Shown: positions 52,752 through 61,466, counted from the first letter of the stretch. The stretch: 64,000 nt of DNA from Flemingiibacterium sp964603455 (GCA_964603455.1 CAZRVL010000003.1:12428-76427), one strand, 5' to 3'. Notes: generated by a model from the letters alone, not told the origin. Numbers and translations: made by a program.

Positions 52752-52783
52752 AAAAACAGTTCAAACGAATTGGAGGCGTTACA

Positions 52784-54187
52784 ATGAAAAACATTGCGAT
52801 AATCTTCGGAGAATGCAATACCGGAGTGCAGAAGAAAGCAGTTGAACTGCTTTGCGAGACTATTCTCGACTATACCGTGAAATATCCGGTATGCACAGAC
52901 TGCAAAAATACATCCGGTCTTGATTCTTACACGAAGATATACATCGGCACAAAGGCAAACAATCCATTTATCCGCGAAAACTCAAACGCAGTCCTCTCTC
53001 ATCCCGAGGAATACCGTATATCCGTAAAGGACGGTATCATCATGATAGAAGGCAGCGATGACCGCGGAGTACTCTACGGCTGTTCGGATTTCTACAACAA
53101 GTATATCGTAGGTCTCGAATACACCGACAATTCCGGAAGTTATTTCGAAAATCCCTTCGAAAGACCCTTCCCGGATTTCGAATATCAGTCTCATCCCGCA
53201 GTCTCAGAGAGAGGCATATGGACATGGGGACATGTTATATACGATTACAAGGCATTCATCGACAATATGGCAAGACTTAAAATGAATGCGTTGACGATAT
53301 GGAATGACTGTGTTCCGCTGAATGCCAAGGAGATCGTTGACTATGCTCACGATTCCGGCATAAAAGTAATATTCGGATATTCGTGGTTCTGGGACACAGA
53401 CTGTAATTCAATAGATGTCTCGACAGTAAATGACAGCATTGGCGATATTTTAAATAAATACGAGACCGAATATCTTCCGCTCGGATGCGATGGAATATAT
53501 TTCCAATCATTTACCGAGCTCGACAAGGAGTATATCGGCGATGTACTTATTGCCCAAGCAGTTACCGACTTTGTAAACAACGCGGCAAATGTGTTCTTTG
53601 AAAAATATCCCGAACTTGAGCTTCAATTCGGTCTTCACGCAAATTCCGTAAAGGAAAAGCTCGAATACATAAAGAATGTAGATCCGCGTGTCAGAATAGT
53701 CTGGGAGAACTGTGGAGCGTTCCCATTCGATTATATACCGAAGAATGTAGAAAATTTCGATGATACTATGGATTTTGTTAAGAAGATAGCTGTTCTTCGC
53801 GGAAATGATGACCGCTTCGGAGTGGTAACAAAGGGACTCACAAAGCTCAAATGGAGTAGCTTTGAGCATATCGACGGTCAGATATTCGCCGGAGTCAGCA
53901 CAAAGCGTATACGCGACAACCGTGTCCGCCGCAAGAACGTCATCTGGCGTTATCTGCAAAGCTACTGGTTCACAAATTCCGGATATGTTGAAGAAATGAT
54001 AAAGGCTATGACCGATGCTAAAAAAGGTAAGCTTTATATTTCGGCATTGATCGAAGACGGAATGTTCGAGGAGAACATAATGTTCCCTGCCGCACTTTAC
54101 GCAGAGATACTCTGGGATCCGTATTACGACATAAACAAACATATAAACGAAGTCGCTCTTCGAAACTATGTAGAATTTGCAAAATAA
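52784..54187 (+). CDS. glycoside-hydrolase-like cytoplasmic protein (GH20/GH67 N-domain type)
   Basis: 467 residues, no signal peptide. Residues about 1-125 look like the beta-alpha domain found before GH20 and GH67 catalytic barrels (KIYIGTKANN, EEYRISVKDGIIMIEGSDDRGVLYG). A TIM-barrel-like part follows (ERGIWTWGHVIYDYK, GIKVIFGYSWFWD, VRIVWENCGAFPF). I cannot assign catalytic residues or a CAZy family. GGAGG lies eight bases before ATG. It is followed 15 bp later by a solute-binding lipoprotein gene, so it probably processes the imported sugar. Confidence 0.65.
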   Translation: MKNIAIIFGECNTGVQKKAVELLCETILDYTVKYPVCTDCKNTSGLDSYTKIYIGTKANNPFIRENSNAVLSHPEEYRISVKDGIIMIEGSDDRGVLYGCSDFYNKYIVGLEYTDNSGSYFENPFERPFPDFEYQSHPAVSERGIWTWGHVIYDYKAFIDNMARLKMNALTIWNDCVPLNAKEIVDYAHDSGIKVIFGYSWFWDTDCNSIDVSTVNDSIGDILNKYETEYLPLGCDGIYFQSFTELDKEYIGDVLIAQAVTDFVNNAANVFFEKYPELELQFGLHANSVKEKLEYIKNVDPRVRIVWENCGAFPFDYIPKNVENFDDTMDFVKKIAVLRGNDDRFGVVTKGLTKLKWSSFEHIDGQIFAGVSTKRIRDNRVRRKNVIWRYLQSYWFTNSGYVEEMIKAMTDAKKGKLYISALIEDGMFEENIMFPAALYAEILWDPYYDINKHINEVALRNYVEFAK

Positions 54188-54202
54188 AGGAGAAAGCTCA
54201 AA

Positions 54203-55639
54203 ATGAAAAGAAAATTTCAATGGCTCTTGGTACTCGCTATGTTAGCAGCTATGACCGCTTCCTGCGGTGAAGCTCAAAACGGCAGCAATGACACAACAAG
54301 CTCCGAGATAACATCCTCTGTCGATACCGAGGAGACCAGCATAATTTCTTCTGCGCTCCCTGGCACAGATCTTAACGGCGCGACTTTCCGTGTTGCAACA
54401 TGGAGCGATCTCAACGGCGAAGGCTTCTACACCAATGAGGAAAATGGAGATGTCGTAAACGATGCGGTCTATGCTGCAATGAACATGGTCAAAGACAAGT
54501 ACAATGCGACTATCGAGCCAATTTACTATTCTGCGTCCTATAACGATGTCAACACCTATGTGGTGAATATGGTTCAGTCGGGTGATGATGTATTTGACAT
54601 AATACACGGTCACAGCGGAAAAATGTGGCAGCTCTCGACCGAAGGCTATTTTCAGAATATCCGCGAGCTTGAATATCAGGACTTCACAAAACCGTGGTGG
54701 CCAAACTATCTCAACGATACATATGAGATAAACGGCAAGCAGTATATCTTCGCCTCATACTTTACATACAGGCTTCTCGGCGACTCTGCGGTAATGTTCA
54801 TGAACAAGTCAATAGCCGATGACTACAAAATCGATATTCCGTATTCCGATGTCAAAAACGGCGAATGGACACTCGACAAATTCTCGGAAATGGTAAAGCA
54901 GATATACAGCGATCTCGACAATGACGGTACTAAGAGCGAGAACGATATGTACGGCTTTGCAGCATGGGAAAAGAGCTCCTTCCAAGCTGCATATTCCGAA
55001 TGCTATAAAGAAAATGACAACGGTGAGCTGACGCTCGATTATGACCAAGAGCGTATGATCGGGGCTATCGAAGCGTTGCGCTCGTTATTTGCAAGTGACA
55101 ACGGATATATCGTAAAAGCCGGAAACTGGGACAACACAATATTCACACAGGGACGCGCTCTTTTCTACTACGGAAATATAGGAATGATGGCTACTGAGGA
55201 TATGCGTGCGAACAGCTTTGATTTCGGCATACTCCCTGTTCCGAAATACGATCTCTCGCAGGATGACTACAAAACTCCGAGCGACACTCATCCCTTCGGT
55301 ATCCCGGTAACGGTTCAGGACACCGAAAAATTGAGTCTACTGCTTGAAGCATACAGCTCGGTCGGCTACAACTATGTTCGTGAGAAATATTTCGAGCAGG
55401 CACTTCAAAACAAATATTCGCGAGATGACGATTCTATCGAAATGCTCAATATAATCAGTAACACGATCACCGCAGACCTCGCAATCCTTAACACTCCTGC
55501 CGGCGGATTTGCCGGACTCGGAAGAGTATTCCTCTATGCGATACAAAATCCCGATGCCGGAATAGCATCATATCTTGCCTCGCTCGAATCCTCAGAAAAG
55601 GCGATAATCGACAGCCTTAATGAGTTTTTCGCAGACTGA
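54203..55639 (+). CDS. extracellular solute-binding lipoprotein
   Basis: 478 residues. Lipobox TASC, Ser/Thr-rich linker, VVNDAVYAAMNMVKDKYN, EF-hand-like loop DLDNDGTKSENDMYGF and the C-terminal SRDDDSIEMLNIISNTI. It belongs to the same paralogous set as the genes at 1793, 3284, 14884, 16563 and 18090. AAAGGAG lies ten bases before ATG. It is cotranscribed with the glycosidase-like gene and is probably under the AraC protein upstream. Confidence 0.88.
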   Translation: MKRKFQWLLVLAMLAAMTASCGEAQNGSNDTTSSEITSSVDTEETSIISSALPGTDLNGATFRVATWSDLNGEGFYTNEENGDVVNDAVYAAMNMVKDKYNATIEPIYYSASYNDVNTYVVNMVQSGDDVFDIIHGHSGKMWQLSTEGYFQNIRELEYQDFTKPWWPNYLNDTYEINGKQYIFASYFTYRLLGDSAVMFMNKSIADDYKIDIPYSDVKNGEWTLDKFSEMVKQIYSDLDNDGTKSENDMYGFAAWEKSSFQAAYSECYKENDNGELTLDYDQERMIGAIEALRSLFASDNGYIVKAGNWDNTIFTQGRALFYYGNIGMMATEDMRANSFDFGILPVPKYDLSQDDYKTPSDTHPFGIPVTVQDTEKLSLLLEAYSSVGYNYVREKYFEQALQNKYSRDDDSIEMLNIISNTITADLAILNTPAGGFAGLGRVFLYAIQNPDAGIASYLASLESSEKAIIDSLNEFFAD

Positions 55640-55642
55640 GCA

Positions 55643-55677
55643 AAAAACGCGGAAGCTATGCAGCCTCCGCGTTTTTA
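55643..55677. terminator. bidirectional terminator
   Basis: AAAACGCGGA pairs with TCCGCGTTTT (about 55644-55653, 55666-55675), with A and T runs outside. It lies between converging transcripts. Confidence 0.85.
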
Positions 55678-55710
55678 TTTATATTTTTTAACTTAATATA
55701 TGACCCGAGA

Positions 55711-56568
55711 TCAAACTCCGGAATAAGCTGCAAAGCCGCCGTCTACAGGCACTACAACGCCGTTTACAAAGCCTGAAGCATTATTATCCACAAGCCAGAG
55801 AAGCGTTCCGATAAGGTCGTCTGTGACACCGAAGCGATTCATAGGAGTGTGTGCAAGTATCTTCTGCGAGCGTGCAGTATATGTTCCATCGGGGTTAAAC
55901 AGAAGATCATGGTTCTGATTCGTTGAGAAGAAGCCGGGAGCGATGGCATTCACACGGATACCGACCTTGGCAAAATGTACTGCGAGCCACTGTGTAAAGT
56001 TCGAAACCGCTGCCTTTGCACCCGAATATGCGGGGATTCTGGTGAGCGGTCTGAATGCGTTCATGCTCGAAACGTTGAGAATGACTGCATCGCCCTTCTT
56101 TGCCATATCCTTAGCGAATACCTGTGTCGGAAGAAGAGTTCCGAGGAAGTTGAGATTGAAAACGAATTCGATTCCAGCAGGATCAAGATCGAAGAAGGTC
56201 TTGATACCTTCCGCAGTATCATCGAGGTCTTCGGGATCAAAAGTATCCTTTGTAGTAGTTCCCTTCGGATTGTTTCCGCCAGCACCGTTCAACAGAATAT
56301 CAACTGTGCCGAATTTTTCGAGTATAACTTCACGTGCAGCTTCGAGACTTGCCTTGTCGAGAACGTTAGCACCGACAGCTATAGCGTCTCCACCTTCTGC
56401 AATTATCTCGTCAACTACCTTCTGCGCTGCTTCAAGTCTTAGGTCGCATACCGCTACCTTTGCGCCGTTTGCCGCAAGTGCCTTAGCAAATTCAGAGCAA
56501 AGCACTCCGCCGCCGCCTGTGACAAGTGCAACCTTGCCGTTGAGATCTACTTTAAATGGGATTTTCAT
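55711..56568 (-). CDS. SDR oxidoreductase, D-mannonate/fructuronate reductase (UxuB/YjmF-like)
   Basis: 285 residues of the short-chain dehydrogenase type. VTGGGGVLCSEFAKALAANGAK (nucleotide binding), NVSSMNAF and AYSGAKAAV (Ser, Tyr, Lys catalytic set) and the subgroup mark NGAGGNNPKGTT, which I associate with YjmF-type mannonate oxidoreductases. It would reduce D-fructuronate to D-mannonate, or the reverse, in hexuronate use. AAGGAG lies eight bases before ATG. It is downstream of an ASRT-family gene and a GH39-type gene on the same strand. Confidence 0.8.
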   Translation of the reverse strand: MKIPFKVDLNGKVALVTGGGGVLCSEFAKALAANGAKVAVCDLRLEAAQKVVDEIIAEGGDAIAVGANVLDKASLEAAREVILEKFGTVDILLNGAGGNNPKGTTTKDTFDPEDLDDTAEGIKTFFDLDPAGIEFVFNLNFLGTLLPTQVFAKDMAKKGDAVILNVSSMNAFRPLTRIPAYSGAKAAVSNFTQWLAVHFAKVGIRVNAIAPGFFSTNQNHDLLFNPDGTYTARSQKILAHTPMNRFGVTDDLIGTLLWLVDNNASGFVNGVVVPVDGGFAAYSGV

Positions 56569-56612
56569 AATATATCTCCTTAATAAATATTAATAAAGTT
56601 TGCCTAAGGCTG

Positions 56613-56981
56613 TCAATCCGCATACGGGATCGTGGTCATAAGAGCCAACTCGGACTGAGCTGTATCGAGACGGCTGTACTGCACGACTATCGGAGTCGAA
56701 GATTCGACAAGTATCGCATACGGAACATTTCTCGGTATCTCCTCGCCCTTCGCATTCTTTAAATAGTCGAGACGGATATGATGTGTCCGCATGGGCTCGC
56801 AGAATGACGAGAAGCTGTCATCGGCATCGCGATCCTCAAAGAAAAGCGTAAGCTTTATATCTGCCCTCTCGGAGGAGGTATTTATAACGCATATTGCCTC
56901 ATGACTTACGAAATTTCCATTCGATACCGGCTCTAAAAAGCAGTCGGGGATCAGCCAAGTCTTTTTTCCATAGGTCTTCAT
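56613..56981 (-). CDS. ASRT-family protein (sensory rhodopsin transducer-like)
   Basis: 122 residues. GKKTWLIPDCFLEP, SHEAICVINTSSERADIKLTLFFED and PYAILVESSTPIVVQYSRLD match the small beta-sandwich family named after the Anabaena sensory rhodopsin transducer. No rhodopsin is here; in fermentative bacteria such proteins sit with sugar genes and may bind a sugar. Its leader (GAAAGG, then CATGGTAATAAATC, then ATG) is the hairpin-less version of the leader motif found elsewhere in the window. Confidence 0.8.
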   Translation of the reverse strand: MKTYGKKTWLIPDCFLEPVSNGNFVSHEAICVINTSSERADIKLTLFFEDRDADDSFSSFCEPMRTHHIRLDYLKNAKGEEIPRNVPYAILVESSTPIVVQYSRLDTAQSELALMTTIPYAD

Positions 56982-57125
56982 GATTTATTACCATGCCTTT
57001 CACCAAACGTATATATTAATATTTTACATCATTTCCGGCAAAAATGGAAGGGGTTAGACGAAAATTTATTAATTTTTTTACGAATTTATAGAAAATCACA
57101 CACTAACATCCCAAAAGTTTGGATT

Positions 57126-58412
57126 TTACTCACTTAAAAGAAGTGCTACCTGTTCTTTTCCGAGCTTGAACGATGCGCTGTTCAAATCGGTTTCGGTAAA
57201 GAAATGATCGCCATCGACAAGTATTACCTTCATATTTTCAAGTCCGGTCTCAATGTCAACGGCTTCGCCGACATTCGAGATGAGTACTGCACGCTTTTCT
57301 CCATCGGTCGCCGCAAGCACACGAACATTCGAATCTCCGCCAATAGCTTCGACTCTCGTTCCGAGAACGTAAAGCTCACCGTATGCCTTGAAAGAATAAT
57401 ATGTACAGAGCGGTGTATGGTCGAGGGGATTGAAAAGTCCGCCGTACATCGAAGCATCAATACGTGCGTCATAATAGCACATTATATCGGTCTTTTTATC
57501 GTGCATAGCGATCATCATCGCAGCCGCCTGTGCAGAAGCATAGGATGTTCCGCGATATTTTAAGGGTGCAGCATTGTTCCACTCATTGCACTGAGTCTCT
57601 ATATCTCCAAGTCCGTGCTTAGTCAGCTCCGCATCGAGATAATCAGCCATTCTCATAGTGACATCGACACTTCCGTAGCTGTGCCATGAGAAGAAATCAA
57701 GCGGAGATTTTGTTTCATCTATATAGTCGAGGAACTTTTGGAAAAATTCGATAAAATAATTCTGGCGCGGGTCATCGCTTGCGTTAACGACCGCATAGAA
57801 TCCGCAGGATGCAAAGCCGCCAACCTTTATGGTGTCGCCGAAACGCTTCTTGAGATGCTTCGAAGTGGTTTCGTAAAGCTCGAAATACTCCTGCATAGTT
57901 CCCTTCCACATCTGATTGTCCGACAGATCCTGATAGCCGTCCGGCTCATTCCATATCTCCCAGTACTTTATTCCATAATGGAAGCCGTTTGCCCAACCCT
58001 CATTATAGTGCTTGATTATGTATTCGCAGACACGCGCCCACTTTGCAAAGTCCGTAGGCGGATATATGCGGTAGGTATTCACATAATGATAGTTCTCGAT
58101 CGTAACGCCGAGACGATATATCGGTTCGCATTTAGCATCAATGATCTGCTTTATGAGTATATCGGTAAATCCGAAATCATATGAATTGGGGTCATACTCA
58201 TTAGCCGAAAAATCTCGGAATATATTCGGAATATCCACATATACGAATCCTCCGAAAAGTCCTCCGACATCGTGAAGGCGCGAATACGGGATATGAGCTT
58301 CGGTAAGATAGTGCATATACTGACCGCCGATACCGTGCATAGGCGGCTGACCGACTCCGTGGAGCGGACGTATCCTTCCAAGCTCTTTATCAAAATTTAC
58401 GTTGATCTTCAT
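57126..58412 (-). CDS. GH39-like glycoside hydrolase (beta-xylosidase type)
   Basis: 428 residues, cytoplasmic. A clan GH-A barrel with acid/base Glu in YWEIWNEPDG (residues about 156-165) and probable nucleophile Glu in TQCNEWNNA (about 272-280). The opening RPLHGVGQPP and SRLHDVGG resemble GH39 xylosidases. The C-terminal beta domain is short. GAGGA lies about eight bases before ATG. Its promoter carries the same 17-bp palindrome, in the same place, as the lacI gene at 19805-20773. Confidence 0.8.
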   Translation of the reverse strand: MKINVNFDKELGRIRPLHGVGQPPMHGIGGQYMHYLTEAHIPYSRLHDVGGLFGGFVYVDIPNIFRDFSANEYDPNSYDFGFTDILIKQIIDAKCEPIYRLGVTIENYHYVNTYRIYPPTDFAKWARVCEYIIKHYNEGWANGFHYGIKYWEIWNEPDGYQDLSDNQMWKGTMQEYFELYETTSKHLKKRFGDTIKVGGFASCGFYAVVNASDDPRQNYFIEFFQKFLDYIDETKSPLDFFSWHSYGSVDVTMRMADYLDAELTKHGLGDIETQCNEWNNAAPLKYRGTSYASAQAAAMMIAMHDKKTDIMCYYDARIDASMYGGLFNPLDHTPLCTYYSFKAYGELYVLGTRVEAIGGDSNVRVLAATDGEKRAVLISNVGEAVDIETGLENMKVILVDGDHFFTETDLNSASFKLGKEQVALLLSE

Positions 58413-58451
58413 TTTTGTATCCTCACTTTTGGGAAAATATATTTCACTATA

Positions 58452-58480
58452 ATTTTATCATTTTTAGAGCTGTTTGTCAA
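58452..58480 (-). promoter_or_regulatory. promoter of the GH39-type gene (minus strand)
   Basis: Minus strand: TTGACA (58475-58480), a 17-bp spacer and TAAAAT (58452-58457). Confidence 0.8.
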
Positions 58481-58489
58481 TAGCTTTTT

Positions 58490-58506
58490 TACGAAACAAT
58501 TTCGTA
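58490..58506. promoter_or_regulatory. shared operator TACGAAACAATTTCGTA, copy 2
   Basis: Identical to 20832-20848 and again starting 9 bp upstream of the -35. The arms extend to 9 bp here (TTTACGAAA / TTTCGTAAA). Confidence 0.75.
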
Positions 58507-58564
58507 AATCAGATTTTCGGAATATATTGGGAAAAATATTATCAACCAAAAGTTGATACTCATC

Positions 58565-58593
58565 TTGACAAGCCGCCGAAAATATGATAGAAT
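58565..58593 (+). promoter_or_regulatory. promoter of the HTH-serine dehydratase gene
   Basis: TTGACA (58565-58570), a 17-bp spacer and TAGAAT (58588-58593). Confidence 0.8.
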
Positions 58594-58630
58594 ATATGCA
58601 GATAATATTTTTATTCGGAAGGAATTTATG

Positions 58631-60073
58631 ATGGAAAACAATGTTTTTGCAAAAAAGCTTACCAAGCTGAGAAAAGAGAACAAGATAACACAGCAAAAGC
58701 TCGGTGAATGCCTGGGTGTCAGCAACCGCGCAGTATCGAAATGGGAGACCGGACTTGCTATGCCATCTACCGAGAATATGCAAAAGCTCGCGAAGATATT
58801 CGATGTTCCGATAGATCATCTTTTCAATATAGGCGAAGAGCTCGAAGAAAAAAGCAATACGCCGCCGACAGGAATGAAATCACTCAGCGACCTGTACCGT
58901 GTCGGACGCGGACCATCGAGCTCACATACTATGGGACCGGAAAGGGCCTGCAAAATGTTCGTTGAAAAGCATCCGGATGCCGACAGATTCAAGGTCATAC
59001 TCTATGGATCGCTCGCAAAAACAGGTATCGGTCACGGTACAGACAGGATAATAAAATCCACATTATCTCCGATACACTGCGATCTCATATTCAATACAAC
59101 AGATTTGAATTTGAGCCACCCGAACACGCTCGATCTTATCGCATACAAAAACGATACAGAGATCGAAAGGATACGGGTTGTGAGCACCGGCGGCGGACGA
59201 ATAGAATGTGACAAATATCCGACCTTCGATGAACCCGATGTATATCCAGTTTCCTCGTTTGAAAAGATAGCCGAATTTTGCCGTACCGAAAATATACGCC
59301 TCTGGGAATATGTTGCGCAGACTGAGGGACGTGCGATAATGGATTATTTAGGAGATGTCTGGCATTATATGAAGCAGAGCATCGCTGCCGGTCTCGCCGA
59401 CAACGGGATACTTCCGGGTGGTCTCGGAGTACAAAAAAAGGCAAAACAGCTCTTAAATCGCCAGCATATAGATGAAAGTGCCGAAACACGCGAGAACCGA
59501 ATGGTCTGTGCCTATGCATTTGCAGTGAGTGAACAAAATGCCTGCGGAGAGAGGATCGTCACCGCTCCCACCTGCGGATCATCGGGTGTACTTCCCGCCG
59601 TGCTTTATTATCAGCAGCAAAAACGCGGATATTCCGACAGAGATATTGTCAAAGCACTTGCAGCCGGAGGAATAGTCGGAAATCTTGTCAAGACGAATGC
59701 TTCGATATCCGGAAGTGAATGCGGATGTCAAGCTGAGATCGGAACTGCGTGTGCTATGGCAGCCGCCGCTCTGGCAGAGCTTTTCGAACTCGATCTCGAC
59801 AAGATCGAATATGCCGCCGAGATAGCTATAGAGCATCATTTAGGACTTACCTGCGACCCTATATGCGGACTTGTTCAAATACCCTGCATAGAAAGAAATG
59901 CCGTTGCGGCGATGAGAGCGATAAATGCCGTGAGCCTTGCAAGCTTTCTGTCAGATTCGCGTAAAATATCACTCGACAAGGTGATAAAGGTCATGAAAGA
60001 GACCGGGCTTGACATATCAAAGCAATACAAAGAGACAGCCGAGGGAGGTCTTGCAAAGCTGAATGTAAAATAA
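58631..60073 (+). CDS. XRE-type HTH fused to single-chain L-serine dehydratase
   Basis: About 480 residues. Residues 1-65 form a Cro/C1-type helix-turn-helix (KLTKLRKENKITQQKLGECL, VSNRAVSKWETGLAMPS). A short linker leads to the L-serine ammonia-lyase: beta-type domain with VGRGPSSSHTMGPERA, then the alpha-type domain with TAPTCGSSGVLPA, GSECGCQAEIGTACAM and LTCDPICGLVQIPCIERN, whose cysteines hold the 4Fe-4S cluster. It would convert serine to pyruvate and ammonia and may bind DNA. ATG 58631 has the best spacing to AAGGA; ATG 58628 is possible. Confidence 0.9.
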   Translation: MENNVFAKKLTKLRKENKITQQKLGECLGVSNRAVSKWETGLAMPSTENMQKLAKIFDVPIDHLFNIGEELEEKSNTPPTGMKSLSDLYRVGRGPSSSHTMGPERACKMFVEKHPDADRFKVILYGSLAKTGIGHGTDRIIKSTLSPIHCDLIFNTTDLNLSHPNTLDLIAYKNDTEIERIRVVSTGGGRIECDKYPTFDEPDVYPVSSFEKIAEFCRTENIRLWEYVAQTEGRAIMDYLGDVWHYMKQSIAAGLADNGILPGGLGVQKKAKQLLNRQHIDESAETRENRMVCAYAFAVSEQNACGERIVTAPTCGSSGVLPAVLYYQQQKRGYSDRDIVKALAAGGIVGNLVKTNASISGSECGCQAEIGTACAMAAAALAELFELDLDKIEYAAEIAIEHHLGLTCDPICGLVQIPCIERNAVAAMRAINAVSLASFLSDSRKISLDKVIKVMKETGLDISKQYKETAEGGLAKLNVK

Positions 60074-60112
60074 CGTATCATATCCGCAAAGTATTTTTGC
60101 AAAACTAAGTAT

Positions 60113-60152
60113 AACAAAAACACAGACCGATGATAGTCGATCTGTGTTTTCA
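60113..60152. terminator. bidirectional terminator
   Basis: A 10-bp stem AAAACACAGA / TCTGTGTTTT (60117-60126, 60141-60150) with inner CGA/TCG pairing, between converging genes. Confidence 0.85.
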
Positions 60153-60167
60153 TTTAAATTATAATGA

Positions 60168-61211
60168 TCAAAGCTCGATAGCCTTGCCGGTCTGAGCAGA
60201 CTCGTTGCACGCCATAGTGAGCTTGAGCGACTTAAGCGCATCACGATAATTCGAACGAATGAGCGAAAGATCACCGGTCTTTATAGCATCGATAAATGCT
60301 CTGTCCTGAAGTCCGGTCTGTTCGGTATCCGGAGTTTTGGTAACAGTTCCATCTATGTCGGTAAAGATAAGCTCATCATTTGCACGCTCCCAATGACGTA
60401 CACCGGTAATATCAGTAATGGTGAGCGAACGGCGGAGCGAATACTCAACTGTAAAGTCCTTACCGTAAATCGTCATTCCGCTCGGACTCTTTGCACCGGG
60501 TCTGAAATAGCAAGCAGTGAAGAGGTTTGCAACAACTCCACACTTGAACTTCATAGTAGCGGACGAGAAGTCATCAACATTGTATCCGGGTACACCGTAT
60601 TCATCGGGATCAACTATTCCCTTGCCAGAATCACAGAATACATTGACGGGTTCGCCGAAAAGCCAACGGAGCTGGTCGAAAAGGTGGATATTCTGTTCAA
60701 CTACCTGACCGCCCGAGGTCTCAAAAGTTCTCCACCACGGCACACCCGGGATTCCACCGAGCCATCCACCGGATACGAGACCGACCTGCTTATCCTTTAT
60801 GTAGTCCTTCATAATATCGGTAAGACTCTGGTATCTGTCCTGGAAGCCGCACGCGGTTATAATGCCTGCCTTTTCGGCTTCATCGCAGATATTCTCAGCG
60901 ACCGAATATGTGAGAGCCATAGGCTTCTCCATAAGAAAATGTATCTTTCTCTTTATAAGCTCAGGCTCGATCTCGCCGTGAACATGAGGGGGAACCGCAA
61001 CAAAAGCGACCTGCGGCTTTGTTTCATCGAGCATCTCAACATAATCGGTATAACACTTACCCGAACCGTAAGCCTTTGCTCTTGCTTCCGCACGATCGAG
61101 GATTATATCGCAGAAGCCGACTATCTCGACATCCTCAAAGCTCGAAAGCTTCTGAAAATGTGCGCCGTTGCGTCCGCCGCATCCGATCTGTACTACTTTA
61201 ATCTTTTCCAT
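60168..61211 (-). CDS. Gfo/Idh/MocA family oxidoreductase
   Basis: 347 residues, complete. N-terminal Rossmann fold with VVQIGCGGRNGAHFQKL and VGFCDI, the MEKPMALTY motif (Lys of the EKP signature), then a C-terminal domain with GGQVVEQNIHLFDQLRWLFGEP, the probable catalytic His region. It oxidises or reduces a sugar or sugar acid with NAD(P). Translation begins behind a hairpin leader and a roughly 170-base 5' UTR with further hairpins. Confidence 0.9.
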   Translation of the reverse strand: MEKIKVVQIGCGGRNGAHFQKLSSFEDVEIVGFCDIILDRAEARAKAYGSGKCYTDYVEMLDETKPQVAFVAVPPHVHGEIEPELIKRKIHFLMEKPMALTYSVAENICDEAEKAGIITACGFQDRYQSLTDIMKDYIKDKQVGLVSGGWLGGIPGVPWWRTFETSGGQVVEQNIHLFDQLRWLFGEPVNVFCDSGKGIVDPDEYGVPGYNVDDFSSATMKFKCGVVANLFTACYFRPGAKSPSGMTIYGKDFTVEYSLRRSLTITDITGVRHWERANDELIFTDIDGTVTKTPDTEQTGLQDRAFIDAIKTGDLSLIRSNYRDALKSLKLTMACNESAQTGKAIEL

Positions 61212-61225
61212 AAATCATAACCATT

Positions 61226-61244
61226 GCCTTCGCTGTGCGAAAGC
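61226..61244 (-). promoter_or_regulatory. hairpin between Shine-Dalgarno and start codon of the Gfo/Idh/MocA gene
   Basis: Minus strand: AAAGGA (61246-61251), 8-bp stem GCTTTCGC / GCGAAGGC (61237-61244 with 61226-61233, one G-T pair) with a three-base loop, then AATGGTTATGATTT and ATG 61211. Confidence 0.7.
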
Positions 61245-61389
61245 ATCCTTTCCGCTCATTTACGAGCTTGGTTCTTTAACTTTATTCGTTGTAAATCAAA
61301 AATAAAGCTTAAAAGGCAGTCCGAAAATTTATCTTTCAGACTTATTCGACCCTTCCTTTATGAAAGGCAGTCAATTATATGACGCTCAT

Positions 61390-61418
61390 ATTCTATCACA
61401 TTTTTGCGCGTTTGTCAA
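61390..61418 (-). promoter_or_regulatory. promoter of the Gfo/Idh/MocA gene (minus strand)
   Basis: Minus strand: TTGACA (61413-61418), a 17-bp spacer and TAGAAT (61390-61395). The leader downstream contains the direct repeat GACTGCCTTT and a 9-bp hairpin AGTCTGAAA/TTTCGGACT. A half-copy of the 17-bp operator (TTTACGAATTTG) lies upstream of the -35, but at another spacing. Confidence 0.75.
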
Positions 61419-61466
61419 TAGAAATAAACAAATTCGTAAATATTTTTTTTTGATGGCAAAAGACCA

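Noticed and set aside
55943..56593. 216-codon plus-strand ORF opposite the SDR gene
   Set aside because: Shadow of the 55711-56568 gene, which has full SDR motifs.
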